From assembly GCA_014239435.1 (NCBI GenBank), contig JAAZYX010000003.1:1-64000 (forward strand): DNA of 64,000 nucleotides. The letters are read 5' to 3'. A program made the translations under genes and the position numbers. Position 1 is the first letter of the stretch, and every line of letters starts with the position of its first letter. Shown one piece after another: positions 51,391 through 62,994 of the stretch. This stretch comes from Fidelibacterota bacterium (lineage in GTDB: Bacteria; Fidelibacterota; Marinisomatia; Marinisomatales; TCS55). The notes beneath the pieces were generated by a model. The model worked only from the letters and a program-made list of their open reading frames with translations. It had not been told where the DNA came from and did not search any database.

Positions 51391-53691
51391 TTAAAAATTA
51401 TAAGATAAAAGAGCCCTAGATATCAGGGACGAGCTTTTGGATCCTTCCGCGTTTTTCATTCTGTATTCCAATAAAAATTTCAGGTTTAACGCATTTGCAA
51501 ATTCAGTCCGGATTCCTCCTTTAAAGCCTAGCCAATCGACATTGCTAGCACCGGTTCCTTTGGCATAATTCACACCGAGAGAAATATCTGATTTCAATTT
51601 TTTTAGTCTATAGTCTCCAATACATTTCAGCGCGATGAAATCCTGATTTGCTTTTTCGCCCGGCCCAATGCTGAAAACTGATGAATTAGTGGAAAGTCCA
51701 ATAATAGTCTTTAGTCCTGATGTGAAATTTGAGATAGCAGTTACATTGAATACGTTGGATTCTAAATCAGGCGATATAAACGAAGTATCTATTCGGTTCT
51801 GAAATTGGTCATTTTTTCCCAAGGACAAATAATTGACTGTAACAGTATTGTTGATATTACGGACGGAAAACGAGTGTACCAGATTGAGAGATAAATTCAA
51901 AGTTTCTGTATGCTCCCTGTTATCAGCATAGTGAACAATGCCTGAAATACTATCAATAGACAGTGTATCAAATGCGACTATATTATTGGTTCTATTAATG
52001 GTCTTTATATCAATGGATATGTTGGGGAGACCTTGACCGGGATAAATATTTGTGGTTAACCGAAGCGTATTCTGTTCTTTTGGTGTAATGACAGACGTAA
52101 GGATTTTATCATCCTGATGCTTGTACATAATGCCAAAAGTAAGGCGATTGGATAGAATCCGGATTTTATCCGAAACTATAAATTGCCTATTATTTTTTAC
52201 CAGATAAGGATTCCCAAAAGAATTGAATTCAGGACCAACTTGCCGGTATTCTAGCTGAAATAAATTCCCGTAAACATTTAATCCCATTTTCCCAGAAAGA
52301 GCGAGAGAAGGCATTCCCAGGATTGCATCCATAAAGGACACATTCGCACTATCATCAAATACCGCAGGATCGATTGGAACAAGAGGCAGCAGGTTTTGGT
52401 TGATAATGAGGAAATCACTGTAATCTTCCGGATCTATCGGAATACTGCTTAAGGAAAAAGAACCACCAATTTTATTGTCCACATCTCCGTCAATTAAAGT
52501 ATCCAACTCAGCTTTTGAAACTGGTCCGTCCCAAATATTGTTGTTCATTAAAGAAAATGCGGCTTCGCCTTCCATAAAAAATTTTCGATTTAAACCGGAC
52601 AATCCGGCATCAAGAGAAAGCACAAGATTATCTTTCGGATTTACGCCGACCCAGTTATCACCTTCATCAACATAAATATTATTCATCCTCAGCAAGTTGG
52701 AAGCAGTGTAGACTTTTCCGGAGTCAAGCCCAAAAGAAGATGTAGAACCTGCCCAAGTCACAAGGGCATCATCAATGTTTGAGTCAACGCTTGAAATTTT
52801 ATCCCGGGCATGCAAAACATTTATCCCAAGTTTGAATTTCTTCCCTGTTCCAAGTTGGATACGGCCCATCCACGCACGCTGCTGAAAAGTATAATTATTT
52901 CGTTTGAGGATAGCAAATTCCTGTCCTGTAGAATCGGTATGTGTTGTTAGGGAATATGCGTTGTCGGGGGTCAGTTTCCCCTGTATGGACCTGGTGAATT
53001 CTCCTTCTGCGTATTTTAGCGAAACAAACCCCAATTTTAAATGGGTGCTAATTCCGCGCATCCGCTTGCCATTAATAGTGAATTCGCTTAATGATGGATT
53101 AGAATCTCCAATTCTTACCTCCAGATATTTATCTATGGAAAAGTCCAGATTGTGGATATTTCTTGGCTGAGTAAATTCACTTTCATCTGATGTCAATTTT
53201 ATCTTCGATCGAATTTTTATTTTATCCCACACGGTTGCGTTAAAATTCATATTCAACTGGTTCACATTTAAGTTTTGTGTATCAATTTTATCGTAGTTAT
53301 TCCCTGCAGAAATCTTCCCATGAAAATCAATGGCGGAAGCTAGCACTGCCTTTGTAGATGGCGCAGGAATGGCAAATGACCATTCCCGCTCTACCGAATC
53401 ACTAACTGAAACACGGATGGTGTGCGTTCCCGGTCTCGGTTCAAATGCGATGTAACTGACATATTCTTCCTCTATCATAGCAAAAGCAGTCACATCTTCG
53501 TTATTAACAAATAATTTGATATTCTTCGGGTTGGCATTATCAATACTGAAAAGGGACGCAGCAACCAAGACTTCTCGTTGACCAAGTTCTAAAACTGCAC
53601 CCGGTTCCGGTGAATATATTTCAATGGTACCCTGCGCATGAAACACAGAAAAAAATAGCAGAAATGAAATTATTAATTTGGCTTTATTCAT
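51391..53691 (-). CDS. Large beta-rich outer-membrane-type protein
   Basis: A 766-residue secreted protein with a signal peptide (MNKAKLIISFLLFFSVFHAQ) at the ATG at 53691, which overlaps the FecR gene stop. The N-terminal domain (about 20-120; IEIYSPEPGAVLELGQREVL, HTIRVSVSDSVEREWSF) looks immunoglobulin-like. The rest is a long series of beta strands with aromatic alternation, ending LKFLLEYRMKNAEGS then RALLSYNF, the C-terminal Phe typical of outer-membrane barrels. I do not recognise the family. It is the third gene of an operon with the FecR-domain protein and the 403-residue protein. Confidence 0.75.
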   Translation of the reverse strand: MNKAKLIISFLLFFSVFHAQGTIEIYSPEPGAVLELGQREVLVAASLFSIDNANPKNIKLFVNNEDVTAFAMIEEEYVSYIAFEPRPGTHTIRVSVSDSVEREWSFAIPAPSTKAVLASAIDFHGKISAGNNYDKIDTQNLNVNQLNMNFNATVWDKIKIRSKIKLTSDESEFTQPRNIHNLDFSIDKYLEVRIGDSNPSLSEFTINGKRMRGISTHLKLGFVSLKYAEGEFTRSIQGKLTPDNAYSLTTHTDSTGQEFAILKRNNYTFQQRAWMGRIQLGTGKKFKLGINVLHARDKISSVDSNIDDALVTWAGSTSSFGLDSGKVYTASNLLRMNNIYVDEGDNWVGVNPKDNLVLSLDAGLSGLNRKFFMEGEAAFSLMNNNIWDGPVSKAELDTLIDGDVDNKIGGSFSLSSIPIDPEDYSDFLIINQNLLPLVPIDPAVFDDSANVSFMDAILGMPSLALSGKMGLNVYGNLFQLEYRQVGPEFNSFGNPYLVKNNRQFIVSDKIRILSNRLTFGIMYKHQDDKILTSVITPKEQNTLRLTTNIYPGQGLPNISIDIKTINRTNNIVAFDTLSIDSISGIVHYADNREHTETLNLSLNLVHSFSVRNINNTVTVNYLSLGKNDQFQNRIDTSFISPDLESNVFNVTAISNFTSGLKTIIGLSTNSSVFSIGPGEKANQDFIALKCIGDYRLKKLKSDISLGVNYAKGTGASNVDWLGFKGGIRTEFANALNLKFLLEYRMKNAEGSKSSSLISRALLSYNF

Positions 53692-54364
53692 ATTCAATAA
53701 TGGTTGTTTTAATATTCCCATCCTCATCTTCAAATTCTATTCTTATTTCGTTCGGGCCAAGTTCAACTTCTATTCCTTCTTCCTCTTCTTCTGCCTCCGC
53801 TAATACTTCTTCGTTCGCTTCCAACACTTCCATAGGTGCTTCAGGAATAGATTCTACCGTCTGACCTTGTGCAACTTCTACCGTCTGGCCCGTGCTTGTA
53901 TTTTCAATGGAAACAACTCCTTCTAGAACAGTAAATGAATCGCCGCCTTGAGCACTACTAATAAAAAATTCGGTACCTTTTACAGACGCCACCGATGTTG
54001 GCGTGGATACTTTGAACTCTTTCCCTTTTTGGTCGGACACATTCACTTTTAGTTTTCCATGCATTATGTCGAGATTTTTTGATAAACCATTTTCTAGCTT
54101 TGTACCACCTATTTTCAATTCTGTATTACTTCTGATTTTTATAATGGAGCGATCATCCAAATACACTAGAGACGCAAACCCATTGTCTCCGGTTTGAATC
54201 AAATCTTGATCGACTAAAGATTTCCCCGGTTTTAGAGCAACCGCCGCAGCAGTATCTCTTTTAAATGATACCGTCCCGACTGATTTCATGGTGATGGCGA
54301 TATTCCCCTTTGCGCATAAAAAGGATACCAAAAGTCCGGTAATAAATAGACCCCTTTTCATCAT
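53684..54364 (-). CDS. FecR-domain secreted protein
   Basis: A 226-residue exported protein (signal about 1-19, MKRGLFITGLLVSFLCAKG). The FecR domain (about 45-165) includes LVDQDLIQTGDNGFASLVYLD, SIIKIRSNTELKIGG, and STPTSVASVKGTEFFISS. A strongly acidic tail (EEEEEGIEVELGPNEIRIEFE) follows. There is no transmembrane anti-sigma segment, so this is the periplasmic/surface FecR-domain type rather than a FecR regulator. The ATG overlaps the previous gene's stop (ATGA). Confidence 0.85.
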   Translation of the reverse strand: MMKRGLFITGLLVSFLCAKGNIAITMKSVGTVSFKRDTAAAVALKPGKSLVDQDLIQTGDNGFASLVYLDDRSIIKIRSNTELKIGGTKLENGLSKNLDIMHGKLKVNVSDQKGKEFKVSTPTSVASVKGTEFFISSAQGGDSFTVLEGVVSIENTSTGQTVEVAQGQTVESIPEAPMEVLEANEEVLAEAEEEEEGIEVELGPNEIRIEFEDEDGNIKTTIIEYE

Positions 54365-55572
54365 TCTACCCTCGTTGATAAAATTTGAATTGGCCGATAA
54401 ACTTCATTGCCAGAACTGTCAATTTCAGAAATGCCTTGCGTGCTGAGTTCCTGCAAATCTGATATATCAATTGTATTTCCATTAAGAGAAATAATTCCAT
54501 TTGGTGTAAAACCATACAGCGTAGCGCCCTGGGTTAAAAGATTATTTACTACGTCATCTCCGATGAGGGTTTTAAGCGCAACAACCGTTGGGTCGCTACC
54601 TGAGCTTACATTCTCTTCCGAGCCTGCGCTTGAATCCATGAAATCTTTTACTTTAAAAACCAAAATATCACTATACACGGCTTCTTCTCCTGCGGTAGTT
54701 GGCATATCTTTTTTAATCTGCCATCCATAAATATGACCGGATTCTAAGTCTCCCGCATTCGTAACTGGATAATTGAACAATGTTAATCCTGACCCAACCT
54801 CTTCCCAGCCACTGCCCTGATCCAGTGGAAGCCGAGTTTGTGAATTAATAGCCTCTTCCACAGAAGAATGGTAATTGGGAATGAATTCTGCTACTCGGAT
54901 AGAAAATTCACATCCGCCCGGAATAAGGCAGGGATCAGATTCCCACTGAAACACGGGATAGGAAGTATAAATTTCATTTATGTTTGTATCCGCTAAAGTA
55001 CCGCCGGGAGAAATGAGCTGAAGGTAGTTTGCGGAAGCAATTTGAATAACTTCTTCATGTGTGACTGGATTCCCGTTTTCCGGAGTTGCCGTAACTACAA
55101 AAGTATATGAGCCAGGAGGAAGCTTCCCGGACTGAACAATTGCATTAAACATATTTCCAGCTTGGTCAAAATCAATTGCCGTAAATGAGAGATCCAATTC
55201 CACCGCATTCCCGCCTGTGTCGTAGATGGTTTTTGTATTCAGATTTAAATCCATGTTGCTGATATTGATTGGATCGTTTAATTGAATGGGAGTGTCTGTG
55301 GTTAGATTGATTAGGGATTCATTGTACACGCCGAGCACATCGGAATTAACAATGATCTGAAATGCTATATCCACAGGGATAGTATTCGTCTCTCCCTGAA
55401 CCTTCGATAGTGTGCTGTTAAAAATAGGCACAGAAGATTCTCCAGTATTCAGATCTACAATGGAAAGATAATACGAAACGTATGAAGTGAAGTTTACATC
55501 GAACTCTATTCTATCCTGAGGATGTACAATCGAACAGAGGATTGCGATTGAAACCCAAATGTTTTTTATCAT
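54361..55572 (-). CDS. Secreted hypothetical protein, first gene of FecR operon
   Basis: A 403-residue exported protein (signal about 1-18, MIKNIWVSIAILCSIVHPQ). It is Asn/Thr/Ser-rich and probably beta-structured, with a pair of Cys in DPCLIPGGCEF and an immunoglobulin-like PPGSYTFVVTATPENGN segment. There is no C-terminal sorting domain or lipobox. I do not recognise the family. It is the first gene of a tightly overlapping operon with the FecR-domain and outer-membrane-type genes, so it may act with them at the cell surface. Confidence 0.7.
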   Translation of the reverse strand: MIKNIWVSIAILCSIVHPQDRIEFDVNFTSYVSYYLSIVDLNTGESSVPIFNSTLSKVQGETNTIPVDIAFQIIVNSDVLGVYNESLINLTTDTPIQLNDPINISNMDLNLNTKTIYDTGGNAVELDLSFTAIDFDQAGNMFNAIVQSGKLPPGSYTFVVTATPENGNPVTHEEVIQIASANYLQLISPGGTLADTNINEIYTSYPVFQWESDPCLIPGGCEFSIRVAEFIPNYHSSVEEAINSQTRLPLDQGSGWEEVGSGLTLFNYPVTNAGDLESGHIYGWQIKKDMPTTAGEEAVYSDILVFKVKDFMDSSAGSEENVSSGSDPTVVALKTLIGDDVVNNLLTQGATLYGFTPNGIISLNGNTIDISDLQELSTQGISEIDSSGNEVYRPIQILSTRVE

Positions 55573-55648
55573 ATTGAAATCCTGTTTTTATGAGATACTG
55601 TAATTACTTTTAAATTTCCTGCTGATTGGATGGAAATCTAAAAACATC

Positions 55649-58600
55649 TTACACAGTTTCCTCCAATCTATTTACTGAAAAATACCGCGATTCCGGATGA
55701 GAAAAATACCATCCACTAACAGAAGCGGCTGGGTACATTGCGCGGGTTTCTGTTAGTGAAATTCCTGTATTTTCTTCAACATTCAGCAATGTCCAGATTT
55801 TATCTTTTTCGGTATGATCCGGGCAGGCAGGATACCCCGGCGCCGGTCGAATACCTTTGTATTTTTCTTTTATCAGCGATTCAGAATCCAACTCCTCATC
55901 CGAAGAATATCCCCAGAATTCTTTCCGCACCCGTTCGTGAAGCCTTTCCGCCAGCGCTTCGGCTAAGCGGTCTGCCAGCACTTTCGCCATGATGGAATTA
56001 TAATCATCATGATCATCTTCAAATTCCTTTACAATGGATTCTAGTCCGTGCCCGGCAGTCACCGCAAAGGTGCCGATGAAATCATCTTTTGGCGCTACAA
56101 AATCGGCTAAACTGTAGTTGGGTTTTGCGATGCCCTTATCAACAGTTTGCCTCGGAAATTTGAATTCCAACCCTTCTGTAAATACCGTTTCATCCTCGGA
56201 AAATGCAGGATGAATCCCTATAACTGCTTTTGCCGTGATCAGTTTTTCCGTTACAATCCGTTGCAGCAGATTCTGTCCATCAGCAAACAATTTTTGAGCT
56301 TCGATGCCGTATTTTTTATCTGAGAGAATTTTTGGATAAATCCCCTTTAATTCCCACGCATGAAAAAAGGGCGACCAGTCAATATAATTAACAAGTTCGT
56401 CCAGCGGATAATCCGCAAACACCTTTATTCCTGTTAGTTCAGGATCCGGCTTTGTGTATGTTTCCCAGTCTATAGTGTATTTTCTTTTTCGTGCATCTTC
56501 TAAGGACAACTCAGCTATTTTTGTTTTTCCTGCTCTTGTCAAACGAATTTTTTTAAAATCATCTCGAACGTCTTCAACAAATCCGTCTCTTACTTTTTCG
56601 TTCATTAATTTTCCAACTACACCCACCGCACGCGATGCATCAATTACGTGAATCGTTGGACCGGAATATTTTTCTTCAATCTTTACTGCTGTATGCTTAC
56701 GGCTTGTAGTGGCGCCGCCGATTAAAAGAGGCACTTCAAATTTCAGGCGTTCCATTTCTTCTGCAACATGAACCATTTCATCCAGACTTGGGGTAATCAA
56801 ACCGGAAAGGCCGATAATATCTGCATTTTCATTTCGTGCTGTAGATAAGATTTTATCAGACGGCACCATGACACCGAGATCAATAATGTCATATCCATTG
56901 CATCCCAGAACAACGCCGACAATATTTTTTCCAATATCGTGTACATCGCCTTTCACGGTTGCCATTATAATTTTTCCGTTTGATTGGCCCGTCAATCCCA
57001 ATTCGTCCTTTTCCTTTTCAATAAATGGCAAAAGGTGTGCAACTGCCTTTTTCATCACACGAGCAGATTTGACCACTTGCGGTAAAAACATTTTCCCGGA
57101 TCCAAACAAATCTCCGACTATATTCATTCCGTCCATGAGTGGACCTTCAATCACGTCAATCGGGCGTGGAAGATTCTGCCGAGCTGCTTCGGTATCCTCC
57201 ACAATATAATCAGTGATTCCTTCGACTAGGGCATAGCTCAGCCTTTTTTCAACAGGATTTAAACGCCAAGTCAAATCCTCTGTATCAGATTTTTTTATAC
57301 CTTTAAATTCTTCGGCGATTTCCACGAGTCGTTCGGTAGCGTCATTTCTGCGATTAAATAAAACATCCTCCACTCTTACCTTCAGCTTTGCCTCAATATC
57401 ATCGTACACGGTTAACTGCCCCGCATTAATAATTCCCATATCCATCCCAGCTTGAATGGCATGATAGAGAAAGGCAGAATGCATCGCTTCGCGAATGCCG
57501 TCATTTCCCCGAAATGAAAATGACAGATTGCTGACACCTCCACTGATATGAATTCCGGGAAGCGTTTCCTTCAGTGTTTTTGCGGCATTGATGAAATCCT
57601 TAGCGTATTCATTGTGCTCTTCAATCCCAGTGGCGATGGCAAAAATATTCGGATCAAAAATGATATCTTCCGCAGGTAATCCTACTTTTTCTGTTAAAAT
57701 ATGATAAGCACGAGTACAGATTTTTACTTTTCGATCGTAGGTATCCGCCTGACCTTTTTCATCAAACGCCATGACGACAACAGCTGCGCCGTATTTTTTA
57801 ATACACTTTGCCTGACGAATAAATTCTTCCTCACCTTCTTTCATGGAAATTGAATTCACGATACCTTTGCCTTGCAAATTTTTTAGTCCGGTTTCGAGAA
57901 CGGTCCACTTGGATGAATCCACCATAACCGGCACTTTGGCAATGTCAGGCTCGGAAGCAATTAACCTGAGAAAAGTCTCCATCACCTGCTCAGAATCGAG
58001 AAGGCCTTCATCCATATTTACGTCTATAATTTGAGCCCCATTCCGGATTTGCTGCCGTGCAATAGACAAGGCCTCTTCATAATTATCCTCTTTAATCAGC
58101 CGACGAAATTTTGCTGAACCGGTCACATTCGTTCGTTCACCTACATTCATAAAATTACTGTCCGGCCGTATGGTTACGGGCTCAAGTCCGCTTAGTTTAG
58201 TCAACGCCGTAATTTCGGGAATCGGTCTTGGTTCGATGCTTTTAACCGCTTCAGCGATTGCCTCAATATGTTTTGGAGTTGTACCGCAGCATCCGCCCAC
58301 AACATTCACCAGTCCGCTACCAGCAAATTCTTTTATGGTCTCTGCCATGGATTCCGGTGATTCATCATATTCGCCAAATTCATTCGGTAATCCAGCATTT
58401 GGATACACGAATACAGGAATATCAGCTATCGTAGACAACTCATCCAGCCATGGACGAATTTGTTCTGAGCCGAGCGCGCAATTAAGGCCAACCGCTGTCA
58501 AATCTGCATGACGGATTGAGTGCCAGAATGCTTCCACCGTTTGTCCGGACAGTGTGCGTCCGCTTGCATCGGTAATGGTACCTGATACTAAGATAGGAAT

Positions 58601-59194
58601 TTCAGAATTATTTTCCTCCAGCAATTCTCGGACTGCAAACAGGGCTGCTTTGCAGTTTAGGGTATCAAAGACAGTTTCAATAATGAAAAGGTCAACCTCA
58701 CCGTCTAATAGCCCATTTGCCTGCTCATAATAAGCTTCTTTCAGGATGTTGAAAGAAATGTTCCGAAATCCCGGATTATTAACATCAGGACTTAATGACG
58801 CTGTTCGGTTTGTCGGGCCAAGCGCTCCTGCAACAAACCGTGGTTTATCTGAATATTTCGAGGCAGCAAATTTAGCAATTTTTGCCGCTTCAAGATTTAT
58901 CTCGTACGCCAAATCTTCCATACCGTAATCCATCTGAGAAATTGAGTTGGCGCTGAACGTATTGGTTTCAACAATATCCGCGCCCGCATCAAAATATGCT
59001 GTATGGATTTCAGAGACTACATCCGGGCGGGTTAGGCACAAGAGGTCGTTATTCCCGCTTAAATCATTTTTATGCTTTTCGAATTGGTCGCCGCGAAAAT
59101 CGGCTTCCGTAAGATTGTAAGACTGAACCATGGTTCCCATCGCACCGTCAAATACCATAATTCTGTTTTGTAATATGTTTTTTAACTGGATCAT
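55649..59194 (-). CDS. metH: Cobalamin-dependent methionine synthase
   Basis: An 1181-residue MetH that methylates homocysteine from methyltetrahydrofolate through cobalamin. The domains are in the expected order. The homocysteine domain spans about 1-325, with zinc cysteines in [14 protein letters not shown]. The pterin domain spans about 345-610. The cap and B12 domain span about 640-870, with the B12 motif in [20 protein letters not shown]. The SAM activation domain spans about 885-1181, with [12 protein letters not shown]. The long form with an activation domain is complete. A SAM-II-like riboswitch and hairpin lie directly upstream. Confidence 0.96.
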   Translation of the reverse strand: MIQLKNILQNRIMVFDGAMGTMVQSYNLTEADFRGDQFEKHKNDLSGNNDLLCLTRPDVVSEIHTAYFDAGADIVETNTFSANSISQMDYGMEDLAYEINLEAAKIAKFAASKYSDKPRFVAGALGPTNRTASLSPDVNNPGFRNISFNILKEAYYEQANGLLDGEVDLFIIETVFDTLNCKAALFAVRELLEENNSEIPILVSGTITDASGRTLSGQTVEAFWHSIRHADLTAVGLNCALGSEQIRPWLDELSTIADIPVFVYPNAGLPNEFGEYDESPESMAETIKEFAGSGLVNVVGGCCGTTPKHIEAIAEAVKSIEPRPIPEITALTKLSGLEPVTIRPDSNFMNVGERTNVTGSAKFRRLIKEDNYEEALSIARQQIRNGAQIIDVNMDEGLLDSEQVMETFLRLIASEPDIAKVPVMVDSSKWTVLETGLKNLQGKGIVNSISMKEGEEEFIRQAKCIKKYGAAVVVMAFDEKGQADTYDRKVKICTRAYHILTEKVGLPAEDIIFDPNIFAIATGIEEHNEYAKDFINAAKTLKETLPGIHISGGVSNLSFSFRGNDGIREAMHSAFLYHAIQAGMDMGIINAGQLTVYDDIEAKLKVRVEDVLFNRRNDATERLVEIAEEFKGIKKSDTEDLTWRLNPVEKRLSYALVEGITDYIVEDTEAARQNLPRPIDVIEGPLMDGMNIVGDLFGSGKMFLPQVVKSARVMKKAVAHLLPFIEKEKDELGLTGQSNGKIIMATVKGDVHDIGKNIVGVVLGCNGYDIIDLGVMVPSDKILSTARNENADIIGLSGLITPSLDEMVHVAEEMERLKFEVPLLIGGATTSRKHTAVKIEEKYSGPTIHVIDASRAVGVVGKLMNEKVRDGFVEDVRDDFKKIRLTRAGKTKIAELSLEDARKRKYTIDWETYTKPDPELTGIKVFADYPLDELVNYIDWSPFFHAWELKGIYPKILSDKKYGIEAQKLFADGQNLLQRIVTEKLITAKAVIGIHPAFSEDETVFTEGLEFKFPRQTVDKGIAKPNYSLADFVAPKDDFIGTFAVTAGHGLESIVKEFEDDHDDYNSIMAKVLADRLAEALAERLHERVRKEFWGYSSDEELDSESLIKEKYKGIRPAPGYPACPDHTEKDKIWTLLNVEENTGISLTETRAMYPAASVSGWYFSHPESRYFSVNRLEETV

Positions 59195-59204
59195 AACAAA
59201 AAAA

Positions 59205-59223
59205 CCCCGGTGCTTATTCGGGG
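59205..59223 (-). terminator. Riboswitch expression-platform hairpin before metH
   Basis: CCCCG (59205-59209) pairs with CGGGG (59219-59223) around a 9-nt loop. On the minus strand it is followed by a T-run reaching almost to the metH ATG (59192-59194). It could act as a transcription terminator, and the GGGG could also be sequestered as the ribosome binding site. Confidence 0.65.
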
Positions 59224-59228
59224 CTTAC

Positions 59229-59284
59229 AGCCTTTTTAGCACCATTTTTTTACGTCGCGGCAATTGGGCATAAATCACGACCGC
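59229..59284 (-). promoter_or_regulatory. SAM-II-like riboswitch upstream of metH
   Basis: The minus strand reads GGTCGTGATTTATGCCC, then AATTGC, CGCGACG, AAAAAAATGG and GCTAAAAAGGC. This follows the order of the SAM-II (metA) aptamer: a first stem (GTCG/CGAC), the TGATTTA loop, ATTGC, and the GCTAAAAAGG segment whose GGC can pair with GCC to close the pseudoknot. Location before metH fits SAM control of methionine synthesis. A covariance search would settle it. Confidence 0.8.
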
Positions 59285-59603
59285 CGGTATTTTACACTTT
59301 TTTAGGAACAGAATTCAAGACATAAACGATTCATTCAATATTCCTTGGGTTGCTACTGTAAATCCCTTAGTTTACGGTTTGGATGTAAACGTATTGAGGA
59401 AGCGGACTAAACACTTAAGCTTTTTCTAAGGTTCACCGTTTTTTTGTCGAAAATAAAAATTCACAAAAACAAAGCCCTCCTCAACAACTGACGGTTTTTG
59501 GACAGACTGAACCGCCCCTTTCCCGGGGACTGTCCTTCGTCACTCACGTATACCATCCGCCCTAACAGAAAGCAATGTGTTTTGCGCATTGCAAGGAGCG
59601 AGC
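59285..59603. other. Divergent gap between the metH riboswitch and RNase G
   Basis: No reading frame is convincing here. A hairpin (GGACAG 59500-59505 with CTGTCC 59530-59535, enclosing CCCC/GGGG) lies in the RNase G leader. The stretch presumably holds promoters for metH (minus) and RNase G (plus). I see no repeat or known RNA other than the riboswitch at its left edge. Confidence 0.4.
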
Positions 59604-61190
59604 ATGAAAAAAGAAATTTATATAAACGAGAGCATGGGCGAAACCCGTATTGGCATTCTCGAAGACGACCGATTGGTTGAGGTGTATGTAGAAAAACATG
59701 ACCAACACCGAATGGTCGGCAATATTTACAAAGGTAAAGTTGAAAATGTCATTCCCGGAATGCAGGCAGCATTTGTGGATATCGGCTATGAGATAAATGC
59801 ATTTTTACCTTTTTCTGAGATCGAAAATACCGATTATTTAATCGAGGAAGAGGACGACGACGGCAAAAGGCAAAAGGACCGGAAAAATGCAAAAAACGGA
59901 AGAACCGGCCGAAAACGCAGACAAAAAGATGACGACAATATTCGCGTTGACCTTACTACTGGGCAGGATATTTATGTACAGGTCATCAAAGAACCCTTTG
60001 CAGGAAAGGGCCCACGGGTAACCACAGAGGTCGCTATTCCTGGAAGACTGCTCGTGTTGGTGCCAAACGGCAACTATATCGGAATTTCTAAAAAGATTTG
60101 GGATAAATACGAACGGAGACGTTTAAAAACCATTACCTCCCAATTAAAGGACAGAGGGTTTGGGTTAATTGTTCGAACAGTTGCAGAAGGGAAAAGTGAA
60201 GAACTTATCAGCAATGATTATGAAAACCTTATGGATGCCTGGAATAAAATGGAATCCAAATCCAAACGTACCAACGATTACGGAATTGTGTTCGAGGATA
60301 TGGAAACCGCATCCAGTGTCATCCGGGATTTACTTACATCCGATGTAAATAAAATAGTAATAGACTCAAAGAAATTATTCCGGAAGATTCAAAATTATCT
60401 GGAAGATGTTGCGCCGAACATGGCGTCGCGACTTGAACAATACAAAATTAAAGCACCTCTTTTTGAGAGTATGGGCATCGAATCTGAATTGGATAAACTT
60501 CTTCGGCCTAAAGTATGGCTAAAGAGCGGCGCTTATCTGATTATTGAACGAACCGAAGCAATGGTAGTGGTTGACGTAAACAGCGGCAGGTTTATCGGGA
60601 AAAAAGCACACGAGGAAAATTCCTTAAAAATCAATCTCGAAGCCACACGTGAAATTGCCCGCCAACTCCGATTGCGGGATCTCTCCGGCTTGATTGTGAT
60701 TGACTATATTGACATGCGAGAAGACTCCAACCGCAAAAAAATATATCACGAACTCCGAAAAGAATTGCGAAAAGACCGTGCCAAAGTAGCTGTCTGCCAG
60801 ATTTCTGAATTCGGATTGTTGGAAATGACCAGGCAGCGTATACGTGTAAGTTTACTGGACTCCATGAGCGAAGATTGTCCAACATGCAGAGGAGCAGGAA
60901 GAATCTTATCGAGAGAAACTCTTATGACAAGGATTGACCATTGGCTCAGGCGGTACAAAGGAAAATTTGAGGGAATTAAACTGAGATTGGAACTGCATCC
61001 TGAAATAGCGAATTATTTACTCGAAAAGAAGCGGAAAGTTCTGCGAGGATTAATGTGGCAAAATTTTGTCCACATTTCCATTGAAGATAACTCAGAAGTC
61101 GGTCGCGGCGAATTCAGGTTCATTTCTATAAAAACCGGCAAAGACCTCACCAAAGAGCTAGGGGTTGATAAGGTAAAATCTTCAGCATAA
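59604..61190 (+). CDS. rng: Ribonuclease G/E family endoribonuclease
   Basis: A 528-residue RNase G/E-family protein that processes and degrades RNA. The S1 domain lies at about 35-125 (GNIYKGKVENVIPGMQAAFV, AFLPFSEI). Catalytic-domain features are GPRVTTEVAIPGRLLVLVP, TEAMVVVDVNSGRFIG with the metal-binding Asp residues, and the zinc-link cysteines in CPTCRGAGRI. There is no long C-terminal scaffold as in RNase E. The ATG at 59604 follows an AAGGAGCGAG ribosome binding site; a longer frame from 59577 has none. It is followed by rplU and rpmA. Confidence 0.92.
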   Translation: MKKEIYINESMGETRIGILEDDRLVEVYVEKHDQHRMVGNIYKGKVENVIPGMQAAFVDIGYEINAFLPFSEIENTDYLIEEEDDDGKRQKDRKNAKNGRTGRKRRQKDDDNIRVDLTTGQDIYVQVIKEPFAGKGPRVTTEVAIPGRLLVLVPNGNYIGISKKIWDKYERRRLKTITSQLKDRGFGLIVRTVAEGKSEELISNDYENLMDAWNKMESKSKRTNDYGIVFEDMETASSVIRDLLTSDVNKIVIDSKKLFRKIQNYLEDVAPNMASRLEQYKIKAPLFESMGIESELDKLLRPKVWLKSGAYLIIERTEAMVVVDVNSGRFIGKKAHEENSLKINLEATREIARQLRLRDLSGLIVIDYIDMREDSNRKKIYHELRKELRKDRAKVAVCQISEFGLLEMTRQRIRVSLLDSMSEDCPTCRGAGRILSRETLMTRIDHWLRRYKGKFEGIKLRLELHPEIANYLLEKKRKVLRGLMWQNFVHISIEDNSEVGRGEFRFISIKTGKDLTKELGVDKVKSSA

Positions 61191-61216
61191 ATTCGCCGGC
61201 TAAATTGAGGCTAACT

Positions 61217-61600
61217 ATGTATGCAATCGTAAATATAGCAGGAAAGCAGATTCGGGTTGAAAAAGACGCCAAAGTAAAAGTCGCCAGCCTGAAAGGTGAT
61301 CCTGGAACAAAAGTAACATTTGATTCCGTTCTCTTAACAGATGACGGTAAAAACATTCAGACAGGCGAACCAACCGTAAAAGGTGCTTCAGTATCCGCAA
61401 GTATTCTTGAGCATGGCAGGGAAAAGAAAATCCTGATCTACAAGAAAAAACGGCGGAAAGGTTACAATCGTAAAAATGGCCATCGCCAAGGGTTTACCCT
61501 TTTGCAGATTGATAAAATTGAAACGTCATCTGCCAAGAAAAAAGTCAGCCCGAAGAAAAAAGCTAAACCTGAAAAAACCGAAAAAAAGGATAGTGAATAA
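61217..61600 (+). CDS. rplU: 50S ribosomal protein L21
   Basis: A 127-residue L21 of the large ribosomal subunit. The core is [18 protein letters not shown] to [20 protein letters not shown] (about 1-95). A lysine-rich tail of some 25 residues ([20 protein letters not shown]) extends beyond the usual end, as in several FCB bacteria. The ATG at 61217 follows a GAGG; the in-frame start at 61205 is less likely. It overlaps rpmA (TAATG). Confidence 0.96.
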   Translation: MYAIVNIAGKQIRVEKDAKVKVASLKGDPGTKVTFDSVLLTDDGKNIQTGEPTVKGASVSASILEHGREKKILIYKKKRRKGYNRKNGHRQGFTLLQIDKIETSSAKKKVSPKKKAKPEKTEKKDSE

Positions 61601-61857
61601 TGGCACATAAAAAAGGAATGGGAAGCTCTAGAAACGGGCGTGATTCCAATGCAAAACATCTTGGCGTAAAAGTGGCTGACGGACAGTCCATCCTTGCCGG
61701 CGGCATTATCCTGAAACAGCGCGGAACACGATTCCATCCTGGATTAAATGTACGGCGCGCAGGTGACGATTCACTTTTTGCCATTGCCGACGGTGTTGTC
61801 AAATTCAGCACAAAAGGTCGAAGCAGAAAGCTCGTTAATGTGGTTGAATCTGACTAA
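61600..61857 (+). CDS. rpmA: 50S ribosomal protein L27
   Basis: An 85-residue L27 at the peptidyl-transferase centre. The N-terminus [20 protein letters not shown] is typical and has no Firmicutes-type cleavable leader. Core segments are [20 protein letters not shown] and [20 protein letters not shown]. It overlaps the rplU stop (TAATG). A terminator lies 26 bp after the stop. Confidence 0.97.
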   Translation: MAHKKGMGSSRNGRDSNAKHLGVKVADGQSILAGGIILKQRGTRFHPGLNVRRAGDDSLFAIADGVVKFSTKGRSRKLVNVVESD

Positions 61858-61882
61858 GGACGGCACCCGTAAAATGAACCTT

Positions 61883-61912
61883 AAAACCCTGTCTCAAATG
61901 AGATGGGGTTTT
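61883..61912 (+). terminator. Terminator after rpmA
   Basis: AAAACCC and GTCTC pair with GAGAT and GGGGTTTT around a short AAAT loop, ending in a T-rich run. It closes the rng-rplU-rpmA unit and lies 38 bp before mdh. Confidence 0.85.
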
Positions 61913-61934
61913 TAATTTCTATACAATATCCTGA

Positions 61935-62885
<951 letters not shown>

Positions 62886-62994
62886 TCAATACTAATATCG
62901 GGGAACTCATTTTTTCAACGATCCAACTCCCGTAAAATCCGCTGACAACCTTTTTTCGCATGGCGAGTCAAACGCCCCGTGAAAACATTTCAAA

